Of a stretch of DNA of 64,000 bases, positions 33,901 through 45,099 are shown piece after piece. Both the position numbers and the translations under genes were made by a program. A model generated the notes under the pieces. That model was not told the DNA's origin, did not search any database, and was given only the letters and a program-made list of their open reading frames with translations. Source of the DNA: Antedon mediterranea (lineage: Eukaryota > Echinodermata > Crinoidea > Comatulida > Antedonidae); assembly GCF_964355755.1 (NCBI RefSeq), contig NC_092671.1, forward strand, positions 22,523,070-22,587,069, read 5' to 3'. Within the stretch, counting starts at the first letter, position 1, and each line of letters starts with the position of its first letter.

Positions 33901-34905
33901 GGGATGGAGGAGTTTGAATCCGTCTATTCATTGGGGCGATGGTAGCGGCAGTGTGGGTGGTGCTTGAATGCATGCATTTGACACTCTATAGTGGATGATC
34001 GACCAAAGTGTTGCAGTTTATCTTTTTGTGGTTATAGTCGGGGTGGGGGGGGGGGTGTGGTAGTCGAAAGTGGTGGTGGATGGGCATGTGGGATCTGCTA
34101 ATAAAAGAAGTAAACAAATGAAAGAGGAGTTTCAAAATAAGAGAGGAGTAATCTGTTGCAAAGATTAAAATTCACAACGATCTGATAATTTATTCAAATT
34201 TCTAGAGGATATAACCTATAAAATGACTGGGAACTGGGAATTACAGAATTATATAATTAAAAATATTTTTTTTTTCTCACAACACAACTAGAACTATATA
34301 AAACATTAAGAATTTTTCTGACCAATGAGTTTCAAATCAAATAATCAAAGAAAATAAAATGTTTTTACTAATATACCATGTTTTTTTTTATAAAAATGCC
34401 TATGTTTCTCGCAACACTGCTTGTAGATTTAAAAATTACCCCAGTATTTTATTTTAGAAATCAATTATTAAACATTAGTACTACCTATTTGTAATAAATC
34501 AGCTAAAAAAATACACCACTTTGGGCGTTATGGTGAAGTAAAGTTTAGTTGCATTGAACAATTTAAAAAAAGTGAAAAACACCCCTTTTTAAATAAATGG
34601 TATCTCCCAAAGTATGAAATAAAAAATAAATTAAAAAATATGAAACAGGTACACAATGCATTGTTATTATGCATAAACTAATTATTTTTTATAATTAAAT
34701 GAACAAAACAAAAATATCGTTCATCAAAATAGTACCAATATCCATTTTAAAGAACAAATTTGGCCGTTGCCATGGAAATATACGTGTGAAATAAAAAATA
34801 CTTCATATTTGATTTCTCTCAACACATATATAGCCATGTGCAAAATTTGAAAGAAATCCATTTTTTTGAGTCTGCCACTCTTTTTGATATTTCTTTGATT
34901 CTTAC
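30901..34905. other. Long AT-rich region, no gene recognised
   Basis: No frame longer than about 80 codons has coding character. 33760-34060 is G-rich on the plus strand (GGGTGGGGGCTTGG, AAAGGGGAGGGGGTGGGATG, and GGGGTGGGGGGGGGGGTG at 34040) and could form G-quadruplexes. 33255-33300 holds TTAAGGGAGGTGGCC and TTACGGGAGGTGCC, a short repeated motif. Nothing else recognised. Confidence 0.45.
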
Positions 34906-34907
34906 AG

Positions 34908-35045
34908 ACAATGGCTCTTAATGTTCCACTCAAGTCAGTGATTGGATATTTACCAATTATAGATGTGGACACTGTGCTCACAATTCTCAGAGGATTGTTC
35001 AAATTGCGGAAAATTAAATTCGAAATCAATATATTAATGCTGTGA
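34908..35045 (+). CDS. Possible terminal host exon (unidentified gene)
   Basis: TTTTTGATATTTCTTTGATTCTTACAG (34881-34907) is a good acceptor. The frame then opens with ATG at 34911 and encodes 44 residues starting MALNVPLKSVIGYLPIIDVD, then TVLTILRGLFKLRKI, ending at TGA 35043-35045. The hydrophobic spacing looks protein-like, but I do not recognise it and no partner exon was found. A longer minus-strand frame overlaps the same bases (34724-35068). Confidence 0.22.
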   Translation, partial: TMALNVPLKSVIGYLPIIDVDTVLTILRGLFKLRKIKFEINILML

Positions 35046-35239
35046 AAATGTATGTATGCATATATCACAATGGGCAGTTATGAGGAACAGTTTTTATATT
35101 CTTGCTTACATAATAAGAAACCAGTCTGAACTTGTTTGTAACTTACATATAAGTATAGAAATATCAAGAAGTTATAAAATAATAAATCAATAAATGAAAT
35201 GGGAGTAGACCTCCTAATATAAAATTAACAATATAAATA

Positions 35240-35460
35240 ACAATAGTTCATTCTTATATAGCGCATAATTATAAGCAAGCTCTCAATGCGCTGAACAATA
35301 TTACCCCAGTTGTGTCTCTTTAACTGGGTACTCATTTATACACCTGGGTGGAGAGAGGCAAACGTAAGTAAAGTATCTTGCCTACGAATACAAGCAATGC
35401 GGCGAGAATTTGATTCGAACCTCGGTCTCACGATCAGTAGTCCAACATTCAACACACCCT
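35240..35460 (-). repeat. LINE/SINE 3'-end-like interspersed repeat, minus strand
   Basis: The minus strand ends in GCGCTATATAAGAATGAACT, like the 3' ends of LINE-B and of 16931-17032. Upstream on that strand are CGAGGTTCGAATCAAATTCT (B-box-like) and CTCTCCACCCAGGTGTATAA, a block I recall as widespread among marine invertebrates. Non-coding. Confidence 0.5.
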
Positions 35461-36235
35461 CACATAATATTAAAATAATTAAAAGCATAATTGCCTTTAA
35501 AGTTAATCTAAAAAGTGTCACTTTTTATAATCCTCTGAATTATAGCCTTTAGACTTCTATTAGGAGTTAGTTGACAGTTTATCAGTTGTGTGTTAGTCAT
35601 TGGACTGGTATTGTTCCTCTGTAACCATGTTTCTATTGAGTTGCGTTCATAAGTATATCCATCTAATAAAGTAACGGTAATAAACATAATATATATATAT
35701 TTAAGTGTAGATAGAAAACAAAATTAAAATCAAATATTTTGAAACTGCCTCAATATAAATTGAACATACACACGATACATACATACACAGACACATAATT
35801 GTAAATGTTAATTGTTAGGTATAGTGCTTTGTATCAGTACTCTCAGCAAAGTATGGCGGAACAGAGCAATAGTCATCAATTGTATGCACGCACACCATGA
35901 GATCAAATTGATACGCCCTCATCTTTTAGTATGTGCATTTCATATATATACCTGTATTGAGATTGTCAATTGTCAAAAACAAACATTTATGATGAAGCTC
36001 CAAAGCACCCGTAAATTGTTTATTTCGATCAAACACGAATACTATATTCGCTCAGAAAAAAATAAATTATTTCCAAGTAAAAGATGTTTCTCAAATGGGT
36101 GTCTTGAAAACTAAATTTTTTTTTGTATATTAACGGGCGGCATCCTCTCTGTATATATATATATATATATATATTCCTGTCCACCCAGGCAGCACTTGCC
36201 AGCTTTATATTATGACGTTATCCAAATTCCTTCAC
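35461..36235. other. No gene recognised; TA microsatellite
   Basis: 36153-36173 is an (AT)n run; a shorter one lies near 35690. A 100-codon frame (35812-36114) shows no recognisable motif. Confidence 0.4.
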
Positions 36236-36236
36236 T

Positions 36237-36265
36237 TGCACTGATGGAGGGCTAGTGCCCGAAAG
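36237..36265 (+). ncRNA. Hammerhead-ribozyme-like motif, probably of a Penelope-like element
   Basis: GCACTGATGGAGGGCTAGTG followed by CCCGAAAGC: the conserved box CTGATG, a perfect 4-bp stem II (GGGC, loop TAGT, GCCC) and then GAAA. The consensus is CUGANGA; the final A is G here, so this copy is probably inactive unless the neighbouring A compensates. Penelope-like elements are known to carry hammerhead motifs in their terminal repeats, and a degraded one begins ~0.8 kb downstream. Confidence 0.5.
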
Positions 36266-36986
36266 CTCTGCTAACTTTTCTGGCTGTTTACTTTATCGTT
36301 TTGATTTAGCTTTTCGCTTTTTTGTTTGTATCTCCATTGAGATCCAGCCACTGATACCCACAGCATTGTCATTTTTTTCAGTAATTTGCCTTTGGATTTA
36401 TATATGTATCTACCGTATATATATATATTTTAAAATGTATAACATTCAAAAAGCTTTAACTTTCAAATTTAATATCACAGGTAGATAGCAATTTTGGAAG
36501 GAAATTATCTGAGTAAAAACATATCAACGTGAACTGGCCATATGTTATTTTGCAGCACAACCTTTTAATATAGATTACAAAAATTACCTGCACATATGAC
36601 TGGATCTTTCATTATCTCTCTCGTGATTGGGCAGTGGTATTCATCAGGAATGTCCCCATCTTATAAAATTAAATACATAATGACATTTCATAAAAAAGTT
36701 GAAAGAATTGAATTTGTGAATTTCTTTTTATTCATTCATTGATTCATTAATTAAAAAGTACAAAGCAAATACAAAAAGAGTTAAAAAGGAAAACAAATTT
36801 TTATAAAACTAAACATTTAAAAACAGAAAAACGTGAGTTAAAATGTTTAAAAAAAGTTTTGAAAGGTATAACAAATATTATATACTCTAAACTATTCAAA
36901 TAATTTCATTTGGACTCGTATCACTATTTTTTGAAATAAAAAAAAGTATTGTTACATACATTTTTGGCTTAGAAAAAAAAGAAACT

Positions 36987-37060
36987 TCATCAAAAATTAA
37001 TCATACGAAGGTAATTGTTCAAATAATTTCAATTACCTTCGTATGATTAATTTTTGATGA
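36987..37060. repeat. Perfect 31-bp palindrome arms before the Penelope-like ORF
   Basis: TCATCAAAAATTAATCATAC plus GAAGGTAATTG (36987-37017) is exactly complementary to 37030-37060, with a 12-nt loop. It lies directly upstream of the Penelope-like coding region and just after TTTTTGGCTTAGAAAAAAAA (36961-36980), which recurs at the other side (about 39527-39550). Confidence 0.9.
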
Positions 37061-37080
37061 ACAATTACGATTGAAAACGA

Positions 37081-39400
37081 ATGTGTCAAAACCGTGCGGC
37101 AAGAAGAAAAGTTGGTGAGGAAGGTTTCGCCCGAAAAGAATCATCTCGTTTTCGCAAACAAGAAGGAATTATACCACCAAGTCTTCGCATAGAATGCCCT
37201 ATAAAATCAAATCGAGCCAGAGAAATAGTTAGCAAAGCTCAAAAACAGCTTCTGAATGAGAGAATCAACATCACCTCAAATAATATTGCTAGGCTGAAGG
37301 GGGAAACTACACGTAAGAGAAAACGCTAGAGTAGAGGATGAGTATAGGAAAATTATACACGATCATTTACTACAATCACAGGAAGGAGAATACATACGAA
37401 CATGTACACGCCATCAACAAAAACTGAAGGTATGGCTAGATAAGTCAAAAAGAACAGATAGTGAGAAGAGTGCTGATTTAAGTGGACAGCAACTAAAAAA
37501 GTGGGTCGTAAACTTATCTAAGAAATCGCTAAGTCAGGATGAAACCACTGTGGGCCTCAATTTCGCAGTAGCCGACAATAAAAACAAGCCCATTAAAGAC
37601 ATCGTAGTCGCTACAGAAATGGCTTGTAAATTAGTCCCTAAAGCAGAAGGTGATTTGTTAATAGCGAAAATCACTAACATTGCAAGGTCCACAAAACTCC
37701 ATCCAACATACCCGCTAAGGAAAGAAGGGCATTAGACAACCAAAAAAAGGACAAAACCATCATGATCCTGTCGGCCGACAAAGGTCAAGCGACGGTTGTA
37801 ATCAACACCACAGAATACCTAAAAAGGTCAACACCATGCTTTCAGACATACGAAAAACTCAAGAACTCATTAACGCATTAAAGAAGGAGGATAAGATCAC
37901 ACCTACCCAGAAAAATATATTATTCCCCACAGCGGAGGTTACCCCAGACTGTACTGTACTCCCAAGATACATAAGCCTAATTGGCCCCTGCGTCCGATCA
38001 TAGACTACACGGGGTCTATTTGCTATAACCTGTCCCGTGGCTTGGCAGAACTACTAGTACCCATGGTAGGAAATACAGAACACCATGTAGAAAACTCCAA
38101 GAAATTGGTCAATAACATCAAAGATATTCAGCTGAACCCAAACGAAACATTTGTTTCTTTTGATGTTACATCATTATTCACGAAAACACCTGTGAAGACC
38201 ATTATAAAAAAAAGATTGTCTGTGGATGGAGGTCTAAAAGAAGGAACAAACTTGAGCGTTGAAAACATCATAGAGTTATTAGAATTTGTCCTAACCACCA
38301 CATACTTTTCTTTTAACAATATCATCTTCAGACATCATCCTGTGTCATCCTCTGGTCGCTAATATGTACATGGAATGGCTGGAGGATAAAGCTATCTCGA
38401 GTGCCACACCTGACAACAAGCCTCGCTTCTGGAGAAGATATGTCGACGACATCCTGGCAATCATCCCCAAAAGGCACCGTCAATGCTATGAACCATCACA
38501 TCAACAACATAGACCCCTCAGGTAACATTAAATTCACTCACGAACTCATGACAGACAACACTATACCATTTCTAGACACACTCATCACAGTACATGAACA
38601 AGGCAACATCACCACATCTGTCTATAGAAAAGCCACTCACACAAATCAATACCTTAATTTCAACTCACATCACCCATTACAACATAAATTAAGTGTGGTT
38701 CGTACATTGATAGAGAGATGTGAAAACATTGTTACCACTGAAAATGAGAACAGAAATGAACACCATACAAAAAGCCCTAAAAGCATGCAACTACCCGGAT
38801 TGGTCCATCAAAAGAGTAAAAGAACAAAGGAAAACGAAACAACAGGAGAATAAAGGGAATGAAAAGAGAGATGACCAATCTAAAGCAAGAGTTAAGGTCT
38901 ATCTGAAAGGATAAAAATAACTATGCTAAAACATCGCATTAATGCCTACTACAAGCCTTTCAACAAAATTTGGGATCTCGAAATGCTGGTCCATCTGAAG
39001 AATAAAATCAGGAAAGAGGATACAAGCGGAGTAGTGTACAAGGTCGGATGCAGTAATTGCAGTGCTATATGTATGAGAAACAGACAGGCCATTTCAAACA
39101 AGACTATCAGAACACAAACAGACATCATCACAAACACAGCAAGAGGTGTCCGTACCAGAGCAGCCCGTGCTTCATTATCTGCAACGAACCATAAGTGTGC
39201 TATTACGGATCACATGGTAATCAACAACCATATACCAGATTGGGACAATACAAAGATCTTGGACAAGGAGTCAGCCAGAGTACAACGCACTATTAAAGAG
39301 GCCATTTGGATCAGAAGAAAGAAACACACCACATATCTATGAATATGATGACCTTCTACACCAACAGAGAGAACCCGGGGCCCCTTGAGAAGACCTCTTA
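37081..39400 (+). pseudogene. Penelope-like element: reverse transcriptase plus GIY-YIG endonuclease, degraded
   Basis: Frames in order: a basic N-terminal part (37081-37329); GLNFAVADNKNKPIKDI (37551 on); MILSADKGQATVVIN (37763 on), the conserved Penelope region; PLRPIIDYTGSICYNL (about 37990); VSFDVTSLFTKTPVKT (38150s, palm motif A); FWRRYVDDILAI (38430-38465, catalytic YVDD); IPFLDTLITV, VYRKATHTNQYLNFNSHHP (38560-38680); then a C-terminal endonuclease, VVYKVGCSNC (39032-39061) and ITDHMVINNHIPDWDNTKIL (39204-39263). The usual GETGR-type active-site region is damaged (SAICMRNRQAIS). At least six frame changes or stops; non-functional. Confidence 0.88.
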
Positions 39401-39454
39401 ACACCACAGAGGGCGCACATCATCGGAGAATACCAACCGATGATACGAACTAGT

Positions 39455-39500
39455 TTCGGCTAGCTCATTCACCTGACGATGACCGACGATGAAAGGGTAA
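39455..39500 (+). ncRNA. Second, weaker hammerhead-like core after the Penelope-like ORF
   Basis: CACCTGACGATGACCGACGA followed by TGAAAGGG gives CTGANGA and GAAA cores, but I cannot draw a good stem II between them. It lies at the expected place, just past the endonuclease frame. Sequence resemblance only. Confidence 0.25.
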
Positions 39501-39629
39501 AACTGTAGTGGTATGTAACAATACTTTTTTTGGCTTAGAAAAAAAAAAGAAAGTACTGTATAAAGTTTAAGTTTAGTAACACTATCGATATTTTTACAGT
39601 GACGCCAAAGCATGAAGAAATGAAAATAG

Positions 39630-40855
39630 TAATTTTTCACCAATAAAACAAAATCCATATAGAGCAAATCTGTTCAAGATGAAGATATTACAAAATGAGA
39701 TTGATTACATGATTAAGAATGATATAATCGAGCCTAGTTGCAGTTCTTTGAGTTCTCCATGTATATTAGTTCCGAAGCCAGATAAATCGTATCGTTTTTG
39801 TACTGATTATCGGAAGGTTGAGGATAGACGACTGTATTGATCGTGTGGGTAGTGCTAAGTTTGTCAGTAAATTTGATCTTCTAAAGGGTTACTGGCAAAT
39901 TCCTTTAACAGAGTGAGCGAAAGAAGTGTCAGCTTTCCTAACTCCCATGGGTCTTTATCAGTATAAGGTCATGCCTTTCGGTTTTAAAATTGCGCCAGCC
40001 ACGTTCCAGAGATTGGTTAATGGTATATATAATTTCAGGTTTGGAGGGCTGTGAAGCTTATATAGATGATTTGGTTGTTTATAATCGATACATGGGATGT
40101 TCATGTGCAGAGAATTAAGGCATTGTTTGACAGGTTGTCAGCTGCAAAGTTGACAGTAAATTTGGTGAAAAGTGAGTTTTCCTGTGCAGAAATTGTGTTC
40201 TTAGGGCATAAAGTTGGTTGCGGAAAAGTGAAGATTAAGGCAGTCTGTGATTTCCCAGTTCCAAAGAGTAAGCAGGAGTTAATGCGTTTCCTGGGAATGG
40301 CTGGGTTTTATCGACGTTTTTGCAGAAGTTTCTCAACGCTTGTAGCTCCATTAACGAATCTGTTGAAAAAGAATGCGAGCTTTGTGTGGTTGGAGGAATG
40401 CAGTAATGCGTTCATTAAAGTTAAAGCGATGTTATCAAACAAACCGGTGTTGATGACTCCACAATTTGATAAACAGTTCTCGTTAATGATTGATGCCAGT
40501 GAATGTTGGTTCTGGTGCTGTGTTGACGCAAAGAGACAAGAATGGTGTTGACAAGCCTGTGTGTTTCTTCTGGAGAAAATTCAACCAGCATGAGAAGCGT
40601 TATTCTACTGTTGAGAAAGAGACATTAGCTTTGATGTCAGTGTTAAAGCACTTTGAGGTGTATCTTGGATCTTCTCCGTTTCCAATTGAAGTTTGGACTG
40701 ACCACAACCCATTAACGTTCTTGGCAAGAATGAAGGACAAGAATCAATGCTTGTTGAGATGCTGGGAATTTAGCAGTTCAAGAAATGAATCTTAAAATTC
40801 ATCATATCAGAGGAAAAGACAATGTTGTAGCTGACGCGTTGTCAAGAGTTTAGAT
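39630..40855 (+). pseudogene. Gypsy-2 pol fragment: reverse transcriptase and RNase H
   Basis: PIKQNPYRANLFKMKILQNE opens the reverse transcriptase. Then come SSPCILVPKPDKSYRFCTDY, KFDLLKGYWQIPL, MPFGFKIAPATFQRLV and YIDDLVV (about 40056-40077, catalytic DD), the thumb (40066-40551, FLGMAGFYRRFC), and RNase H (DASECWF damaged; STVEKETLALMSVLKHFEVY; WTDHNPLTFL; closing DNVVADALSRV with stop at ~40852). Ty3/Gypsy type. Shifts lie near 39830, 40050, 40500 and 40780. Gag, protease and the whole integrase are absent. Confidence 0.85.
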
Positions 40856-41099
40856 AAAATATAAAATGATTTTAAAAGTTTTGTTAATTTTAAAAGTGTT
40901 TATTTAATTATAATATGTTAGTTGTGATAGAGTGATGCATTAATGGCATACATGGATTTAAAGTCATTAGAACTTGTGAAATTTTAAAGAAGCAGTTGAA
41001 GAAAAATCATATCAACGACCTGTTAAAATAACTACTGTATAAGAAAAGATTTTAGATGTTATAGTAAACCGTTATGATTTTAATCATATCAAACTTTCT

Positions 41100-41240
41100 T
41101 TAAGTGGGGGTGTGTGATGGGTTTGTCACACGGAAGTGAGTCCTCTAGAGAGGAAGAAGAAGATGAATAAAGATGGATAACAACTACAACGTGTATTATT
41201 ATTGTTGGTCGTTATCAGCCTAACGAGCGAGCCCGTAACA
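41100..41240 (+). repeat. Probable Gypsy-2 3' LTR (short) with polypurine tract
   Basis: TTAAGTGGGGGTG (polypurine-like) precedes TGTGATGGGTTTGTCACACG, and the segment ends CGAGCCCGTAACA (41240): TG...CA, about 128 bp, starting at 41111 or 41113. There is no second copy in the window, so the assignment rests on structure and position ~250 bp after the pol remnant. Confidence 0.5.
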
Positions 41241-41884
41241 AGACCAAATATGTAGTTTATATTGGTTCAGTATAAAGAAATACAGAAAGTGGTCAAATCA
41301 TATTTTCGCGGTATTGATTAATAATATTGATGGGCCATCGTATCTAAACAAACTGCAATTTAAGCTCGACATTATAATGGGAAAAAGAATGAGCTAACTG
41401 TTACCCAAAAATTATTTTACTGTTGGAAAAAAATACAGCAGAGAGGGGAGAGAGAGAGGCTAGCTTCTAGAAAAATGTTATTTGATCACCACGGCAGCAG
41501 AGAGCGCTGGATGCATGTGCATGATCGGGGCTTGCAGTCTAGGTGTGGTAGCGAGAAACAATCATACCCATCATCTTTTTTATCACGATAATTTATTGAT
41601 GACCAATACATAGACACACAACCAGTAGGTATAGGCTAGCTATATAGTTTAAATAAGGATAAAATGATCGGGCGAGGCTAGCCCACACACACAGTCATGC
41701 ACTCGATGTTGCGGGTGTGAAACTCATGAATAACAAGTTAGAAAGAACTGACGGAATGGGGGACTTCCCTTCTTGTTGAGGCTGGGCGTGGCCGAGCCTA
41801 GGTAAGAAAAAACCTAAATAAAGGACGCCGTTGTAGATGTATGAACAAAATATATTGTTATGTTACAATAACTTTGATCACATA
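41241..41884. other. No gene recognised
   Basis: Mixed-composition sequence with a few AG-rich stretches (AGAGAGGGGAGAGAGAGAGG near 41435). No ORF or repeat copy recognised. Confidence 0.4.
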
Positions 41885-41967
41885 TTAAAAAATTTACACC
41901 TTCACGAAAATGCCCATATGTTGTCAAAGTTATGAAATGTTATGTTTACACATTTTAGAGAAACGAA
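41885..41967 (-). mobile_element. Helentron-like fragment F, inverted
   Basis: The reverse complement (TAAACATAACATTTCATAAC ... GACAACATATGGGCATTTTC) matches the 5' inner part of element A (about 42160-42195) and the corresponding part of element E (48945-48985). It abuts the 5' end of element B. Confidence 0.55.
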
Positions 41968-42023
41968 ACGAAGTTGCTGATAACCTCTTGTGATTGTACG
42001 AAATCATCAACATCAACTTTTTA
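41968..42023 (+). mobile_element. Detached 5' end of Helentron-like element B
   Basis: GCTGATAACCTCTTGTGATT ... GAAATCATCAACATCAACTT parallels the first ~60 bp of element A (GCGGATAACTCCTTGTAACT ... TTTCATCATCTTTTTT). It stops in the T-tract exactly where A begins, and the rest of B starts in the T-tract after A ends. Confidence 0.6.
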
Positions 42024-43592
42024 TTAGTTATCCGCATTCAGCGGATAACTCCTTGTAACTGTCCTGTTTCATCATCTTTTTTTTTTTTTTTCTGTATTCT
42101 TCTTTCTTTCTGTCATTTTTGTGCAGAGCATATCTCAAAACCGTGTAAAGTTAACATATCATAACTTTGTCAACATATGGGCATTCACGTGAAGTTGTGC
42201 TTTTTTATTTTTGAATGACGTCAGAATTGCGCAACATGACTTACGCGCGTTTTAACGAATTTCGCGTATTTAACATAAATCAAAAACCATATAACAATTT
42301 AAATTGAAACTTAGCAAAAATTTAATTTATATTCTGCGCTAACTGACTGTGGAAAAAAAATGGCATGTTTCACACGAAGTTACGCGCGCACGCGCATTTA
42401 AAATTTAAAAATGCGAAAAATCAATTTCTAATCAACTTTCTACGCGTTTCATGTCATTTTGAGCATGTAAAAAATTCCCACGCGCGTGCGTATTTTTACG
42501 CTCGTGGTGCGCACGTAGCGTTGAAAACAATTTTTTTCTCGTAATTTTACCAAGTTTTAAACGATTTCGACTTAAAATCAGGTCATACGAGCCCGTAGAA
42601 TTGGATAATTTATGTGTGTTTTTTATGAAAAAGTTCAAAAATTCATCAAAATTTGTCAAAATTATACCTTTTTTTAAACAGTTGTAGTTTCTAAACTAAA
42701 CGGTAAAAGTTGTTTTTATTACGTATTCTGGAAGATGATGAGTTGTAGATATCGTATCATGCATCAATATGGCTAACCGGACATTATGACGTCATCGTAT
42801 GGCCACTCGAATATAAAATATAGGGATTTTTTCTCTTTTGTCATAGCGCATCACATTTAATAGAGCGCATCTCCACTTATCCGTTTTCCATTTTCACCCC
42901 GATTTTGATATTGTCTAGGTCAATCAACTATCCTTTGCATGAGTTAAAAATATTTTAATTGTTATGACGTCATCATGCCTACAAATTTAAATTACTTGTG
43001 CCTTAAATTTCATCTTTACAGTAAATTTTAATCTGTTATAGCTCGTCAGAATAAAACGTGATAATCATGATTAAAACATTTTCTGGAAGCTATTGGATTG
43101 TAGATACGAAATCATGTAAACATTTTGCCAATCGGATGTTGTGACGTCATCATATGGCCAGTTAAATAAAAGAAGTCGTATTTCATCTTTTGCGTCATAA
43201 TTCATTACATTTAAAAGAGCGCGCATTAATATTTCACGTATTTAAATTTCTTCTACACGTTAATATGTTGTTGCTGAGATAATTTCCTTTCCGAAATTGC
43301 TACATTTGCGTTTCATTTTAAAACCGTCAACATGTTAAAAATTGCAATAAATAGCGGGTCCCGTAATTTCACCTATTCTACACTGTATGTGATATGGATA
43401 CAGATTATACTGTGTATACTAGGTATATATGAATTTAAATAATAAAATTCAGCAATAACAACATATCATATTCTTCAGTTCAGGTCATAATGCCATAATC
43501 TTTTTCTGTGCGCCATATACCAACGTATGACGTGCACGTGGCGTTTGTCGTGCGGATAACTAACTCGTCAAAGTGACGAGTTACATGTCTAG
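42024..43592 (+). mobile_element. Helentron-like non-autonomous element A (family 1), complete
   Basis: 5' end TTAGTTATCCGC (42024-42035) with its own small hairpin (ATCCGC...GCGGAT); 3' subterminal GCGGATAACTAA (43552-43563) is its exact complement. This is followed by hairpin ACTCGTCAAAGTGACGAGT (8-bp stem, AAG loop) and terminal CTAG (43589-43592) before T. Asymmetric terminal inverted repeats with a 3' hairpin define Helitron2/Helentron-type elements. Length 1.57 kb. No Rep, helicase or other long ORF. Rich in ATGACGTCATC-type words and CGCGCG motifs. Confidence 0.78.
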
Positions 43593-45099
43593 TTTTTCTT
43601 CTTTCTTTCTGTATGATTTTTGTGTAACGCTTTTCTCTAAAACTTGCAAACATAACATTTTGTTAACTATGTTAACATTTTGACATTTATGTAACGTTGT
43701 CAAGCGAAGCTTTTCATGATGTTTACAATTGCGCAACGTGACGTACGCGCGATTTAACGATTTTCTCGTATTTAACATATGTTGAAAACCAAATAACATT
43801 TCAACTTGAAACTTCGCAAAAGTTTAATTTATATCATGCGCTAACTTTATGTTGAAAAAAAATTGCGTGTTTTACACAAAGTTACGCGCGCACGCGCATT
43901 TAAAATTTCAAAATGCGCAAAATTAATTTATAATCAACTTTCTACGCGTTTCTGGTCGTTTTAAGCATGTCAAAAATTCCCACGCGTGCGCACATTTTTA
44001 CGTGTGCGGTACGCACGTAGCATTGAAAACGTATTTTTTTCGCGTGATTTATGTTTTTCCAGCCTTTTCTAGTAATTTTACCAAATTTTAAACAATTTCG
44101 ACTTAAAGATACGTCATACGAGCACGTCAAATTGGACAATTTGCGCGCGTTTTTTATGAAAAGGTTAAAAAATTCGTTTAAAATATGCCTTTTTTTAAAC
44201 AGTTGTAATTTCTAAACTAGACGGTCAACTTTTTGTGGATGACATATTCTTGAAGTAGATGAGTTGTAGATGTCGGATCAGGTATTAATATGGCTAACCG
44301 GACATTGTGACGTCATTGTATGGCCACGCGAATATAAAATTTAGGATTTTTGTATCTTTCGTCATTGCTCATCACATTGAATAGAGCGCATCTCCACTTA
44401 TCCGTTTTCCATTTTCACCCCGATTTTGATATTGTCTAGGTCAATCAACTATCTTTCGCATGAGTTAAAAATATTTTAATTTTTATGACGTCATCATGCC
44501 TAAAAATTGAAATCACGTGTAGCATTAATTTCATCTTTACAGTAAATTTTAATCTGTTATAGCTCGTAAGAATAAAATGTGATAATCACGATTAAAACTT
44601 TTTCTGGAAGCTATTGGATTGTAGATACGAAATTATGTAAAAATGTTGCCAATCGGATGTTGTGACGTCATCATATGGCCAGTTAAATAAAAAAGGTTGT
44701 ATTTTCATCTTTTGCGTCATAATTCATTACATTTAAAAGAGCGCGCATCAATATTTCACGTATTCAAATTTCTTCTACACGCTAATACGTTGTTGCTGAG
44801 ATAATTTCCTTTCGTAATTGCTACCTTCGCGTTTCATTTTAAAACCGTCAACATGTTAAAAATTGCAATAAATAGCGGGTCTCGTAATTTCACCTATTCT
44901 ACACTGTATGTGATATGGATACTATATATGAATTTAAATAATAAAATTCAGCAATAACAACATATCATATTCTTCAGTTCAGGTCATAATGCCAACGTGA
45001 ACACTTCCTTTTGTCCTCAACCTATCCCCTTAATGTTAATGTTGCACCACTTGCGCGGCGGATAACCAAACTCGTCAAAGTGACGAGTTACATGTCTAG
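43593..45099 (+). mobile_element. Helentron-like element B (family 1), 5' part displaced by A
   Basis: Collinear with A from TTTTTCTTCTTTCTTTCTGT onward at roughly 85-90% identity by eye: same TGTGACGTCAT, TTATCCGTTTTCCATTTTCA and GGTCAATCAACTATC blocks. It ends GCGGATAACC, hairpin ACTCGTCAAAGTGACGAGT and CTAG (45096-45099). Its first ~56 bp lies before A at 41968. Confidence 0.75.

Noticed and set aside
34724-35068. 114-codon minus-strand frame
   Set aside because: No recognisable motif; the plus strand of the same bases has a better exon-like structure. Neither is strong.
35812-36114. 100-codon frame
   Set aside because: AT-rich, no family motif and no splice-site context.
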